Shown here one piece after another: positions 34,385 through 44,294 of a DNA stretch of 64,000 bases (positions are counted from its first letter, which is position 1; each line of letters begins with the position of its first letter). This DNA comes from Flavobacteriaceae bacterium. GTDB lineage: Bacteria > Bacteroidota > Bacteroidia > Flavobacteriales > Flavobacteriaceae. Location of the stretch: contig JAFMLQ010000003.1 of the NCBI GenBank assembly GCA_017852075.1, positions 1-64,000 on the forward strand, read 5' to 3'. A program made the translations under genes and the position numbers. The notes under the pieces are model-generated. The model searched no databases, had not been told where the DNA came from, and worked only from the letters and a program-made list of their open reading frames with translations.

Positions 34385-35269
34385 ATGTCCGTGGCTAAAA
34401 GATTTTACGACAAATATCAAAAAACAAGGGTGCTCAACAGTTATGTCTCTGTAGTGGTAAGCATCACAGTAGTCCTTTTTTTCTTGGGGGTTTTAGGGCT
34501 TTTTTTACTCAATACTAAAAATGTAGCTTCCCATTTTAAAGAACAAATTGTCATGACTGTTTATGTAAAGGACAGTGCCAAAGACATTGAGGTCACTCAA
34601 TTACAAAAGAAAATTCAATTAGATCCCGCAACCAAAAAAGTAAATTTCACTCCAAAAGAGGAAGCAGCTGCGCAATATGCCAGGGATATTGGAGAGGACT
34701 TTGTAGAATTTTTAGGATATAACCCCTTGTTAAACTCTGTAGATATTTATTTTAATGCCGCATTTGTCAACACAATTAGTTTAACCCAAACCCAAAAAGA
34801 AATTGAATCTGAGAGTTTTGTGGAGGAAGTAGTTTACGATCAGCCTTTAGTAACCCTTTTAGACGAAAATATTCAGAGAATTTCATTTGTCCTTCTACTT
34901 TGTACTATCCTTTTTGTAATTATTGCACTTCTTTTAATCAATAGCTCCATAAGACTTTCTATTTACTCCAAACGCTTTGTTATCAAAACTATGCAGCTAG
35001 TAGGTGCCACAAAATCTTTTATCCGCAAACCTTTTATTTGGAGTCATTTACGGTTGGGAATTATCAGTTCTTTACTTGCCGTATTTGGTCTGAGCCTTTT
35101 GCTTTGGGAGGTAAATCAACGTTTCCCCGAATTGGGTATGTGGGATCAAACTTTTGAGTTGATTATAGTTTTTGGAGGTGTCTTTCTCTTGGGAATAAGT
35201 ATTACAGGATTGAGCACTTTCTTTGCGACACAACGCTATCTAAATCTTAAAACCGACGCTGTTTATTAA
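34385..35269 (+). CDS. ftsX: cell division protein FtsX
   Basis: A membrane protein of about 294 residues. One N-terminal helix (VSVVVSITVVLFFLGVLGLFLL) is followed by an extracytoplasmic domain with FKEQIVMTVYVKD and then three C-terminal helices with VGATKSFIRKPFIW, the ABC-transporter-permease pattern of FtsX. It works with the ATPase FtsE in divisome and peptidoglycan hydrolase control; ftsE is not adjacent. ATG 34385 is used; the frame upstream is antisense to leuS. It starts a long + strand run of tightly linked genes. Confidence 0.88.
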   Translation: MSVAKRFYDKYQKTRVLNSYVSVVVSITVVLFFLGVLGLFLLNTKNVASHFKEQIVMTVYVKDSAKDIEVTQLQKKIQLDPATKKVNFTPKEEAAAQYARDIGEDFVEFLGYNPLLNSVDIYFNAAFVNTISLTQTQKEIESESFVEEVVYDQPLVTLLDENIQRISFVLLLCTILFVIIALLLINSSIRLSIYSKRFVIKTMQLVGATKSFIRKPFIWSHLRLGIISSLLAVFGLSLLLWEVNQRFPELGMWDQTFELIIVFGGVFLLGISITGLSTFFATQRYLNLKTDAVY

Positions 35270-35278
35270 ATCTAGATT

Positions 35279-35524
35279 ATGAAAAAAAACACTCCTACCA
35301 AGAAGTTTTTGTTTGAAAAAAGGAACTATCGTTTTCTATTTATTGCTTTAATGTTGATAGCCATTGGTTTTATTTTGATGACTGGTGGAGGCAGTGAAGA
35401 TCCCAATTATTTCAATGAAGAAATTTTTAATTTTAGAAGGATTCGTTTGGCACCTACCATGGTTCTTATAGGATTTGGCGTAGCAATGTATTCCATACTG
35501 ACCAAACCTACATCAAAGAAATGA
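35279..35524 (+). CDS. DUF3098 membrane protein
   Basis: An 81-residue protein with two membrane helices and a middle loop GGGSEDPNYFNEEIFNFRRIRLAPTM. This loop is the DUF3098 signature, a Bacteroidota family of unknown role encoded between ftsX and uppP. It overlaps uppP by 4 bases. Confidence 0.85.
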   Translation: MKKNTPTKKFLFEKRNYRFLFIALMLIAIGFILMTGGGSEDPNYFNEEIFNFRRIRLAPTMVLIGFGVAMYSILTKPTSKK

Positions 35525-36312
35525 ATTTTATTGAAGTTATTATACTTGGAATCATACAAGGTCTCACAGAATTTTTGCCCATATCCTCTAGTGGTCATTT
35601 AGAAATTGGGAAGGCTCTTTTTGGTAACGAAACCATAGGACAGGAAAGTTTATTTCTTACTCTTGTTTTGCATTTTGGAACAGCATTGAGCACTATGGTT
35701 GTCTTTAAAAACGAAATTATTGAAATTTTGAAAGGATTGTTTCAATTAAAGTGGAATGATGACATGCGTTTCTCTTTAAAAATCATAATCTCTATGATTC
35801 CTGCCGCTCTTGTAGGACTGTTTTTACAGGATCAAATCGAAGCTTTATTTTCCCAAAACTTGATTTTGGTAGGTACCATGTTGCTAATCACTTCCATATT
35901 TCTTTTTTTAGCCGATCGGGCTACACACACTGAAAAAAAAGTTTCCTACTCCAATGCATTCGTGTTGGGTGTCGTCCAAGCTGTTGCTATTCTACCTGGT
36001 ATCTCCCGCAGTGGATCTACAATCGCAAGTGCCGTATTATTAGGCATTGATAGACAAAAAGCAGCACGTTTTTCTTTTCTTATGGTACTGCCCTTGATTT
36101 TTGGCAGTATGGCAAAAACGCTTATCGACATGCAAGGAGTGCCAGAAAATACAAATATGCTGCAATTAATTTTAGGCTTTACAGCTGCTTTTTTTAGTGG
36201 AATTTTGGCTTGCAGGTGGATGATTGTACTGGTGAAGAAAAGTCAGCTGAAATATTTCAGCTATTATTGCCTGATAGTAGGTTTTTCAACAATCGTATAT
36301 GGATTTTTTTAA
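35521..36312 (+). CDS. uppP: undecaprenyl-diphosphatase UppP/BacA
   Basis: A 263-residue polytopic membrane enzyme that recycles undecaprenyl diphosphate. Motifs are GLTEFLPISSSGHLEIGK and LPGISRSGSTIASAVLLGIDR, the two catalytic loops. It is coupled to DUF3098 upstream and overlaps truB by 14 bases. Confidence 0.92.
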   Translation: MNFIEVIILGIIQGLTEFLPISSSGHLEIGKALFGNETIGQESLFLTLVLHFGTALSTMVVFKNEIIEILKGLFQLKWNDDMRFSLKIIISMIPAALVGLFLQDQIEALFSQNLILVGTMLLITSIFLFLADRATHTEKKVSYSNAFVLGVVQAVAILPGISRSGSTIASAVLLGIDRQKAARFSFLMVLPLIFGSMAKTLIDMQGVPENTNMLQLILGFTAAFFSGILACRWMIVLVKKSQLKYFSYYCLIVGFSTIVYGFF

Positions 36313-37039
36313 ACAACATTTTCAAGCCGAAACCCTTCTAGAAGGTCAGGTTTTTCCGATTGATAAGCCACTTGGTTGGACCTCATTTCAGGTAGTCAAT
36401 AAAATCCGTTGGTTTCTCAAAAACGAAACCGGTTTAAAAAAGTTGAAAGTTGGTCACGCTGGTACTTTAGACCCTTTAGCCACTGGTCTTTTGATTATCT
36501 GTACTGGAAAAAAAACTAAATCTATTGACGCTTTTCAAAAAGAGGAAAAAACATATGAAGGAACCTTTAAATTGGGAGCCACTACTCCTTCTTACGATCT
36601 GGAAACAGAAATTAATGCAGTTTTTTCTACAGAGCATATTAATGAAAATTTAATTCAGGAAGCTGCCCTGGCATTTACTGGATCAATTGAACAATACCCC
36701 CCCTTGTATTCTGCTTTAAAAAAAGACGGAAAACGACTTTACGAATTTGCCAGAGAGGGAAAATCTGTCGATTTAAAAGCGCGTATCGTACAAATTTCAA
36801 AATTTGAAGTTCAAAAAATCGCGCTTCCAGATATTGATTTTTTAGTTCAATGCAGCAAGGGAACCTACATCCGAAGTTTAGCAAACGATTTTGGGAGAAA
36901 ATTGGAATCAGGTGCCTATCTTTCGGCACTTAAAAGAACACAAAGCGGAAACTTTACACTATCAAACGCTTATACCATGAAAAGTGTAGTGGACATCGAT
37001 TCTAACAAAAACATTAAAAGAGTGGAATTAACCTCCTAA
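36299..37039 (+). CDS. truB: tRNA pseudouridine-55 synthase TruB
   Basis: A 246-residue pseudouridine synthase for U55 in tRNA. It has DKPLGWTSFQVVNKIRW, the catalytic Asp in HAGTLDPLATGLLI, TYEGTFKLGATT, YPPLYSALKKDGKRLYEFAREG and SKGTYIRSLANDFG. It is a normal enzyme, in contrast with the degenerate RsuA-type homologue at 10646. No PUA domain is present, as usual for short TruB forms. Confidence 0.92.
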   Translation: MDFFKQHFQAETLLEGQVFPIDKPLGWTSFQVVNKIRWFLKNETGLKKLKVGHAGTLDPLATGLLIICTGKKTKSIDAFQKEEKTYEGTFKLGATTPSYDLETEINAVFSTEHINENLIQEAALAFTGSIEQYPPLYSALKKDGKRLYEFAREGKSVDLKARIVQISKFEVQKIALPDIDFLVQCSKGTYIRSLANDFGRKLESGAYLSALKRTQSGNFTLSNAYTMKSVVDIDSNKNIKRVELTS

Positions 37040-37054
37040 CCTCAATAAAATCAA

Positions 37055-38020
37055 ATGAAAAGTGTAGAAAATACCCTGAAAAATCCTCCTAGATCCAACA
37101 CGAATCTCAAAGAAGAAATTCAAAAACTCAAAGTAGAGAAAAATGCAGTGATTCTTGCTCATTACTACCAAGAAGAAGCCATACAAGATGTTGCAGATTA
37201 TTTAGGAGACAGTTTATTTCTTGCTCAACAAGCTGCAAAAGTGGATCACGATATTATTGTTTTTGCAGGGGTTCATTTTATGGCAGAAACTGCAAAAATC
37301 ATTAATCCTACCAAGAAGGTATTACTTCCTGATTTAAAAGCGGGTTGTTCTCTAGCAGACTCCTGTCCTCCAGAAGATTTTGCCGCATTTAAATCAAAAC
37401 ATCCCAATGCGATAGTGGTTTCTTACATCAATTGTTCTGCAGAAATAAAAACACTTAGTGACTTGGTTTGCACCTCGACTAATGCAGAAAAAATAATTGA
37501 AAGTATTCCAAAAGACCAAGAAATTATTTTTGCTCCAGACAAGAATTTGGGAGCCTACCTCAATAAGAAAACAGGCCGTAAAATGATTTTGTGGGAGGGA
37601 TCTTGTATCGTACATGAAGCATTTTCTTTTGAAAAGATAGTTTCTCTTACCAAATCTTATCCCAAGGCAAAATTCATTGCGCATCCAGAGAGTGAATCTC
37701 CAGTACTGGAAATTGCACATTATATTGGAAGTACATCTGGACTATTAGCCTTTGTTCAAAAAGACAGTGCTCAAGACTACATAGTGGCTACCGAAGCTGG
37801 GATTCTACATGAGATGCAAAAACGTTGTCCAGAAAAAACCTTTATTCCCGCCCCAGTAGAGGACGACAGTTGTGCCTGCAGTGAATGTGCTTTTATGAAG
37901 CTAAATACCCTTGAAAAACTGTATCGTTGTTTGTTAGAAGGAACCCCGGAAATCGAAATGGACACAGAACTGATGGACGCCGCAAGACTCCCCATAGAAC
38001 GTATGTTAAAATTGAGCTAA
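37055..38020 (+). CDS. nadA: quinolinate synthase
   Basis: A 321-residue 4Fe-4S dehydratase that condenses iminoaspartate with dihydroxyacetone phosphate. [19 protein letters not shown] and [13 protein letters not shown] are substrate motifs. Candidate cluster cysteines appear in [19 protein letters not shown] and [11 protein letters not shown]. It starts the complete nadA-nadB-nadC set for NAD synthesis from aspartate. Confidence 0.93.
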   Translation: MKSVENTLKNPPRSNTNLKEEIQKLKVEKNAVILAHYYQEEAIQDVADYLGDSLFLAQQAAKVDHDIIVFAGVHFMAETAKIINPTKKVLLPDLKAGCSLADSCPPEDFAAFKSKHPNAIVVSYINCSAEIKTLSDLVCTSTNAEKIIESIPKDQEIIFAPDKNLGAYLNKKTGRKMILWEGSCIVHEAFSFEKIVSLTKSYPKAKFIAHPESESPVLEIAHYIGSTSGLLAFVQKDSAQDYIVATEAGILHEMQKRCPEKTFIPAPVEDDSCACSECAFMKLNTLEKLYRCLLEGTPEIEMDTELMDAARLPIERMLKLS

Positions 38021-38022
38021 TC

Positions 38023-39576
38023 ATGGTGCAAGACCTTCTTGTTATTGGTACGGGAATCTCAGGTTTGACCTTTGCCATAAAAGTGGCAGAAGAAAATTCA
38101 AAATGCACAATCACCCTCATTTCTAAAAATGACATAAACGAGGGAAATACCCGATATGCCCAAGGAGGAATTGCAGTAGTTCGCAACTTAAAAAAAGATT
38201 CTACTGAAAAACATATTAAAGATACTCTACTTGCTGGAGATGAAGGCTGTGATCCAGATGTTGTAAAATTCGTAGTAGAAGAAGCAAATCTTCGCCTTGA
38301 TGAACTCATCAAATGGGGTACTGCTTTTGACAAAAAAAAAGAAAAGCTTCATTTGGCTATGGAAGGAGGTCATTCTGAAAACAGAATCGTGCATTACAAA
38401 GACCAAACAGGAAAACAAATTCAGGAAGTACTTACTGCTAAAGTCAAGACTTTTCCAAACATCACCATTTTAGAAAATCATACCCTCGTAGATTTAATCA
38501 CAGACCATCATTCTAAAACAAAAGGAAACCGTTGCTATGGTGCTTATGTGATTTCTCAAGAGGAAGAGAAAATCATAAAAATAAGCTCTAAAATTACAGT
38601 ACTTTCAACTGGAGGTGCTGGGAGTCTGTATGCCTATTCTACCAATCCCAGTATTGCTACTGGAGACGGATTGGGAGCCGCATACCGTGCCAAAGTACAA
38701 TTGGAGGGACTACCTTTTGTACAATTTCACCCTACCGCTTTGCGAGACAAAGTAAATGGCAATGTATTCTTGATAACAGAGGCCGTTCGAGGTGCAGGGG
38801 GAAAATTACACAACACTCAACATGAAGAGTTTTTGTTAAATGAAGATCCTAGAGGTGCACTTGCACCGAGAGATATAGTAGCACGAGGTATTCAAAAACA
38901 AATCCAAAAGCAAAAAGAAAAATTTGTTTGGCTAGATGGTTCTTCCATTCCCAAAACAATTTGGAAATCCCGCTTCCCAAACATATATAAAACGTGCTCG
39001 TCAATAGGCATACAATTGCCCCAGGATCCTATTCCTGTAGTTCCTGCAGCACATTATTTTTGTGGTGGAATAAAAGTTAATCAGTACAGCGAGTCGCAAT
39101 TAAAAGGACTCTATGCCATTGGAGAGTGCAGTGCCACAGGCTTACACGGAGCCAATCGTCTTGCCTCTAATTCTCTTTTGGAAGCACTTGTCTTTGCTCA
39201 TAGGGCCGCAATGGACTGTTTGAAATCACTACAAAAACCGTTACCCGATAACGCTTTTTACAAAGCTCTACCCGAGTGGGATGGTGAAGGATATTCAAAA
39301 AACAATACCCTCGAAGATGTTCAAACTCTAAGGGAAAAATTGCAAGAAATAATGACAGATTCGGTTGGGATTTTCAAAACAAACAAAAGCCTAAAACAGG
39401 CAGAAGAAAAAATTAACGATATTTACGGGAAAGTGCAACAGTTGTACCATCAAAATGAATTGACCAATGGTCTTTGTGAATTGCGAAATCTGGTTAGTAT
39501 TGCCTATTTGATCACAAAACAATCCCAAGAAATCAAGGAAAACAGAGGTGTTTTTTACAATCACGACTATGCCTGA
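38023..39576 (+). CDS. nadB: L-aspartate oxidase
   Basis: A flavoprotein of about 517 residues that makes iminoaspartate for NadA. The FAD motif is VIGTGISGLTFAIKVA, with NTRYAQGGIAVV, EGGHSENRIVHYKDQTG, HPTAL and LHGANRLASNSLLEALVF. ATG 38023 is 2 bases after nadA; the longer frame reads antisense-like into nadA. It overlaps nadC by 8 bases. Confidence 0.93.
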   Translation: MVQDLLVIGTGISGLTFAIKVAEENSKCTITLISKNDINEGNTRYAQGGIAVVRNLKKDSTEKHIKDTLLAGDEGCDPDVVKFVVEEANLRLDELIKWGTAFDKKKEKLHLAMEGGHSENRIVHYKDQTGKQIQEVLTAKVKTFPNITILENHTLVDLITDHHSKTKGNRCYGAYVISQEEEKIIKISSKITVLSTGGAGSLYAYSTNPSIATGDGLGAAYRAKVQLEGLPFVQFHPTALRDKVNGNVFLITEAVRGAGGKLHNTQHEEFLLNEDPRGALAPRDIVARGIQKQIQKQKEKFVWLDGSSIPKTIWKSRFPNIYKTCSSIGIQLPQDPIPVVPAAHYFCGGIKVNQYSESQLKGLYAIGECSATGLHGANRLASNSLLEALVFAHRAAMDCLKSLQKPLPDNAFYKALPEWDGEGYSKNNTLEDVQTLREKLQEIMTDSVGIFKTNKSLKQAEEKINDIYGKVQQLYHQNELTNGLCELRNLVSIAYLITKQSQEIKENRGVFYNHDYA

Positions 39577-40432
39577 AAATTTTTTAAATCGCTATACAAA
39601 ACAGATTGACTTTTTTATCGATCAAGCCTTGGCAGAAGATCTGGGCGAAGGAGACCACAGCACCTTATCGTGTATAGATCCTCAAAGCCAAAGTACAGCA
39701 CAACTTTTAGTAAAGCAAAATGGTCGTATTGCTGGGCTCACCCTTGCACAACTTATTTTTTCTAGATATGATTCTCAACTTCAAGTAGAACTTTTGCTAA
39801 AAGAAGGCAGCCTAGTCAAAAAAGGAGATCTTGCTTTTCGTGTTCACGGCCCTACACAATCCATTTTATCCACAGAACGACTGGTTTTAAACACGATGCA
39901 ACGTATGAGTGGTATCGCAACCTTAACACATCGGTTGAATCAGAAGATAAAACACACTTCTTGTACACTTTTAGATACGCGAAAAACCAGTCCTAATTTT
40001 AGATATCCTGAAAAATGGGCAGTACAAATTGGTGGAGGGAGCAACCATCGAATGGGACTTTTTGATGCCATTATGATTAAAGATAACCACATCGATTATT
40101 GTGGAGGCGTCTCACAAGCACTTCAAAAAACTACAATCTACTTGGATCGATTGGGAACTCCTCTAGACGTTATTGTAGAATGTAGAAATCAAGAAGAAAT
40201 TAAAGCGGCACTTCCATTTCCATGTGTAAACAGAATCCTTCTGGACAATTTCAGTCCCGAAGAACTTAAAAAAGCAGTTGCCCTAATTGATGGAAAAAAA
40301 GACACCGAGGCTTCAGGAAACATTACCGAAAAAAACCTTGAGCAATATGCAGTAACCGGTGTCAATTACCTCTCCTTGGGAGCATTGACTTACGACGCAA
40401 AAAGTATGGATTTAAGTCTTAAAGCTCTTTAA
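39569..40432 (+). CDS. nadC: nicotinate-nucleotide pyrophosphorylase (carboxylating)
   Basis: A protein of about 287 residues that converts quinolinate to nicotinate mononucleotide. EDLGEGDHST, LLDTRKTSPNFRYPEKWAVQIGGGSNHRMGLFD without gaps, KDNHID and VNYLSLGALTYD are the family motifs. ATG 39569 lies inside the end of nadB, so the two are translationally coupled. Confidence 0.93.
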   Translation: MPENFLNRYTKQIDFFIDQALAEDLGEGDHSTLSCIDPQSQSTAQLLVKQNGRIAGLTLAQLIFSRYDSQLQVELLLKEGSLVKKGDLAFRVHGPTQSILSTERLVLNTMQRMSGIATLTHRLNQKIKHTSCTLLDTRKTSPNFRYPEKWAVQIGGGSNHRMGLFDAIMIKDNHIDYCGGVSQALQKTTIYLDRLGTPLDVIVECRNQEEIKAALPFPCVNRILLDNFSPEELKKAVALIDGKKDTEASGNITEKNLEQYAVTGVNYLSLGALTYDAKSMDLSLKAL

Positions 40433-40508
40433 ATAAATCCTTTGAAGGCTTTCACAAAACGAATAAAAGAATGTGACCTTCAATCAGAAAAAATTCTGCT
40501 TTAATTTT

Positions 40509-40516
40509 TATATTTG
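40509..40516 (+). promoter_or_regulatory. -7 box candidate for pyrH
   Basis: TATATTTG matches TAnnTTTG 19 bases before the pyrH ATG. It is in the only sizeable gap (103 bases) between nadC and pyrH, so pyrH-frr probably starts its own transcript here. A TTG at proper distance is not visible. Confidence 0.4.
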
Positions 40517-40535
40517 TAAATACACCTTTCTCTAA

Positions 40536-41243
40536 ATGAAATACCAAAGAATTCTATTAAAACTAAGTGGTGAGGCCCTAATGGGAAGTCAAAGCCATGG
40601 CATTGATCCTGAGCGCATTGACAGCTATGCAAAAGAAATCAAAAAAGTCTTTGACGAAAATATTGAAATAGCAATTGTCATAGGGGGGGGAAATATTTTC
40701 CGTGGTATCTCAGGTGCGAGCAAAGGAATGGATCGTGTTCAGGCGGATTATATGGGAATGTTGGCAACTGTGATTAATGGCTTGGCTTTGCAAAGTGCAT
40801 TGGAAAACAACCAAGTCCCCACACGCTTGCAAACTGCCATAAAAATTGAAGCCATTGCAGAGCCCTTTATCAAAAGGAAAGCTACCCGACACTTGGAAAA
40901 AGGAAGGGTGGTCATTTTTGGATCTGGAACGGGAAACCCGTTTTTTACGACAGACTCTGCAGCAGTTCTCAGAGCTATTGAAATCAATGCAGATGTGATT
41001 TTAAAAGGTACCCGAGTGGATGGGATTTATACAGAAGATCCTGAAAAAAATATCAAAGCAACCAAATTTGACAACCTCTCATTCGACGAAGTACTTAAAA
41101 AAGGGATCAAAGTAATGGATACTACTGCCTTCACACTGAGTCAAGAAAATAAGTTACCCATCATTGTATTTGATATGAATACCCCCGGAAACTTTTTCAA
41201 TGTGGTTAAAGGCGAAAATATTGGAACTCGAGTAGATTTATAA
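40536..41243 (+). CDS. pyrH: UMP kinase
   Basis: A 235-residue amino-acid-kinase-fold enzyme that phosphorylates [44 protein letters not shown] and [13 protein letters not shown] are the PyrH signatures. The next gene is frr, the usual partner. Confidence 0.94.
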   Translation: MKYQRILLKLSGEALMGSQSHGIDPERIDSYAKEIKKVFDENIEIAIVIGGGNIFRGISGASKGMDRVQADYMGMLATVINGLALQSALENNQVPTRLQTAIKIEAIAEPFIKRKATRHLEKGRVVIFGSGTGNPFFTTDSAAVLRAIEINADVILKGTRVDGIYTEDPEKNIKATKFDNLSFDEVLKKGIKVMDTTAFTLSQENKLPIIVFDMNTPGNFFNVVKGENIGTRVDL

Positions 41244-41254
41244 ATTTATTAGAC

Positions 41255-41809
41255 ATGGAAGAAGAAATGCAATTTATCGTTGATACTGCCAAAGAAAGTA
41301 TGGAATCCGCTATCCAGCATTTAGAAAAAGAACTGCTGAACATACGTGCGGGAAAAGCAAACCCTATCATGCTCTCTGGAGTAAAGGTGGACTACTACGG
41401 CAGCCCTACCCCTTTGTCTCAAGTAGCCAACATCAATTCTCCAGATGGGAGAACTCTTACGGTACAACCTTGGGAAAAACCTATGTTGGCAGATATTGAA
41501 AAAGCAATTTTAATTGCAAATCTGGGCTTTAATCCCATGAACAACGGAGAGTCCATCATCATCAATATTCCGGCGCTCACAGAAGAGCGTAGAAAAGAAT
41601 TGGCCAAACTTGCAAAAGCCGAATCTGAAAACGCTAAAATTTCCATTCGTACAGCAAGAAAAGACGCCAATACGGAAATCAAAAAATCAGATGCTTCCGA
41701 AGACATACAAAAGAATTTTGAAATCGATGTTCAAAATCTTACCGATGATTATATCAATAAAGCAGAACAACTTTTTATTCTGAAGGAAAAAGAAATCTTA
41801 ACGGTATAA
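41255..41809 (+). CDS. frr: ribosome recycling factor
   Basis: A 184-residue protein that splits post-termination ribosomes with EF-G. The LLNIRAGKANPIMLSGVKVDYYG region is the recognisable start of domain II, and RRKELAKLAKAESENAKISIR marks the return helix. Length is normal. Confidence 0.94.
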   Translation: MEEEMQFIVDTAKESMESAIQHLEKELLNIRAGKANPIMLSGVKVDYYGSPTPLSQVANINSPDGRTLTVQPWEKPMLADIEKAILIANLGFNPMNNGESIIINIPALTEERRKELAKLAKAESENAKISIRTARKDANTEIKKSDASEDIQKNFEIDVQNLTDDYINKAEQLFILKEKEILTV

Positions 41810-41845
41810 TTCACAAAGCATTTTTTTGCTAAGGATGAGGCTCGA

Positions 41846-44215
41846 ATGAGAAGAAATGTAAAAGGAAATATTTGGAGCCTCGTAGCTCGGCTGATATTAA
41901 GAAACCGGTTTCTTATTCTACTAGGTATTGTCTTACTTACCGGGTATTGGTCAACCCAGTGGAAAAACATGCAGTTCACCTTTACCGAGGCCAACTTACT
42001 TCCTGACAACCATCCTGAAAATATACTTTACCAGTCGTTTATCAAAACTTTTGGTGAGGAGGGTAACGTTATCGTAATCGCAGTTCAAGATAGCAGCTTT
42101 TATACGGCTGCCAAACGGAAGGCCTGGAAAGCGCTTAACGAAAAAATTCAAAGTTTTTCAGAGATCAATTTTGTCCTTTCTACTGAGAATGTCCAAGAAC
42201 TTATAAAGGATGATAAGAATAAAAATTTTGTTCTAAATGAGGTCTCTAACCAACTACCTCCCGACAGTAAAACACCAGAAAAATTTAAAGAAAAACTCTA
42301 TTTAGAGCTACCCTTTTACGAAAATTTACTATTTGAAAAAACCACAAATACCATACGTTCTGTCATTTATATGGATCCTAAGATTGTCAACACGGCAAAA
42401 CGAAAGGATTTTATTTATGATATTTTTATTCCCCTAATCCAAAACTACGAAGAAGCGCAGGCTACCGACATTCGGGTTTCAGGAATGCCCTATATCCGGA
42501 CTCTAAATGCACAGAATATAGTGGATGAAATCGGACTATTTGTCCTGGGAGCAACCTTCATTACCTCCTTGATTTTTTTCTTATTTTTTCGTTCTTTCAG
42601 AGCCACTTTCATCTCCCTTATCGTGGTAGCTATTGGGGTAATGTGGGCTTTTGGAATTTTGGGTTGGTTAGGCTATGAAATTACTGTCCTTACTGCATTA
42701 ATTCCACCATTAATTATTGTAATTGGCGTTCCAAATTGCATTTTTTTAATCAACAAATACCAACAAGAAATTGCAAAACATAGAAACCAAGCCAAATCAT
42801 TGCAACGGGTTATTGCAAAGATTGGGAATGCAACATTGATGACCAATTTGACAACGGCTTCGGGTTTTGCTACTTTTATTTTAACCAATAGTAAAATCTT
42901 AAAAGAATTTGGAGTAGTAGCTTCTATTAATATAATTGCTATTTTCTTACTCTCTCTTTTGATTATTCCCATCACCTACAGCTTTATGGAACGCCCCAAC
43001 AAAAAGCACCTGAAACACTTGAAGAATAAAACGGTAGACTTTTTTGTCACTTGGATGGAGAAAACGGTGCGAAATAAAAGAGTGAATGTGTATTTGGTGG
43101 CTCTTTTTGGTTTAATTATTGGGATAACAGGGATTTATCAAATGAAAATTTCTGGTAGTTTGATAGAAGACATGCCCAAAAGTGCTCCTTTTTTTAAAGA
43201 CATTCTCTTTTTTGATGCCAATTTTAACGGTATTGTACCCTTGGAAATCTGGATCGATAGTAAACGGGAAAATGGAATCGTAAAGCCTGCCACTTTGAAG
43301 CGCATGAATCAGCTTCAAGAAACCATTGCTGAAATTCCTGAATTGGCACCTCCACTTTCAGTTGTCAATGCTGTAAAATACGCTAAACAAGCCTATTACA
43401 ATGGCAATCCCAATTATTTTGCACTTCCCACCTCACAAGAAAACAGTTTTATCTATCCTTATCTGAATAGTTCCAATGGCGATAGTCAATTGCTCAATGG
43501 ATATGTGGACAGTACAGGACAATACGGCAGAATCACGACCTACATGAAAGACATCAAAACTTCACGTATGGAAGAAATCGAAAATGATTTGAAGGAATCC
43601 ATTGCCAAAATTTTCCCTGAAGAACGTTATGGTGTAAATATAACTGGGAAATCATTGCTTTTTCTAAAGGGAACCAAATACCTAATCAACAACCTGATTC
43701 TTTCCTTGAGTTTGGCAATTTTATTGATTGCACTCTTTATGGCATTCCTTTTCCGATCATTCAAAATGATTTTGATTTCTCTGATTCCGAACATACTTCC
43801 GCTGATCATCACAGCAGGTGTAATGGGCTTTACGGGAATCCCTTTGAAACCTTCGACTATTCTTGTTTTTAGTATCGCTTTTGGAATTTCGGTAGATGAT
43901 ACCATTCATTTTCTAGCCAAATACCGTCAAGAACTCATTGCAAACGGTTGGAAAATCAAGAGGGCCGTCTTTGTAGCCTTAAGAGAAACAGGAATCAGTA
44001 TGTTTTACACTTCTGTGGTATTATTTTTTGGCTTTTCCATCTTTATGTCCTCTAATTTTGGCGGGACACAAGCCTTAGGTGGACTCGTAGCAGTCACCCT
44101 GATGATGGCTATGCTTGCCAATCTTATTTTGCTCCCCTCACTACTGATCTCTCTTGAAGATTCAATAAGCAATGATAGGGTCTTAAAAAAACCTAAACTG
44201 GAGATTTTAGATTAA
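41846..44215 (+). CDS. MMPL/RND-family exporter
   Basis: A 789-residue RND protein with about twelve membrane helices in two repeats (helices near 28-45, 225-400 and again 425-445, 630-780). The sterol-sensing-like half repeats contain IGVPNCIFLINKY and SIAFGISVDDTIHFLAKYRQE. In the latter the Asp pair (VDD) is the likely proton-relay site, while the first half has an Asn, so the halves are not equivalent. Family members export lipids or hopanoids or act as predicted exporters. It has no periplasmic adaptor or outer membrane channel beside it. Confidence 0.82.
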   Translation: MRRNVKGNIWSLVARLILRNRFLILLGIVLLTGYWSTQWKNMQFTFTEANLLPDNHPENILYQSFIKTFGEEGNVIVIAVQDSSFYTAAKRKAWKALNEKIQSFSEINFVLSTENVQELIKDDKNKNFVLNEVSNQLPPDSKTPEKFKEKLYLELPFYENLLFEKTTNTIRSVIYMDPKIVNTAKRKDFIYDIFIPLIQNYEEAQATDIRVSGMPYIRTLNAQNIVDEIGLFVLGATFITSLIFFLFFRSFRATFISLIVVAIGVMWAFGILGWLGYEITVLTALIPPLIIVIGVPNCIFLINKYQQEIAKHRNQAKSLQRVIAKIGNATLMTNLTTASGFATFILTNSKILKEFGVVASINIIAIFLLSLLIIPITYSFMERPNKKHLKHLKNKTVDFFVTWMEKTVRNKRVNVYLVALFGLIIGITGIYQMKISGSLIEDMPKSAPFFKDILFFDANFNGIVPLEIWIDSKRENGIVKPATLKRMNQLQETIAEIPELAPPLSVVNAVKYAKQAYYNGNPNYFALPTSQENSFIYPYLNSSNGDSQLLNGYVDSTGQYGRITTYMKDIKTSRMEEIENDLKESIAKIFPEERYGVNITGKSLLFLKGTKYLINNLILSLSLAILLIALFMAFLFRSFKMILISLIPNILPLIITAGVMGFTGIPLKPSTILVFSIAFGISVDDTIHFLAKYRQELIANGWKIKRAVFVALRETGISMFYTSVVLFFGFSIFMSSNFGGTQALGGLVAVTLMMAMLANLILLPSLLISLEDSISNDRVLKKPKLEILD

Positions 44216-44256
44216 ACTTGGAATCTAGGCGAAGGCAAAACTTGATGAAATAAACT

Positions 44257-44264
44257 TATCTTTG
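44257..44264 (+). promoter_or_regulatory. -7 box candidate for asnS
   Basis: TATCTTTG matches TAnnTTTG 30 bases before the asnS ATG. A TTG at 44242-44244 is too close (12 bases) for the usual -33 element. Confidence 0.4.
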
Positions 44265-44294
44265 TGGCGCCGTACAAACATTTAAAATACTGGA

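Noticed and set aside
37893..38333. 146-codon open frame on - strand
   Set aside because: Antisense to the end of nadA and start of nadB; low-complexity Ser/Phe composition typical of antisense shadows.
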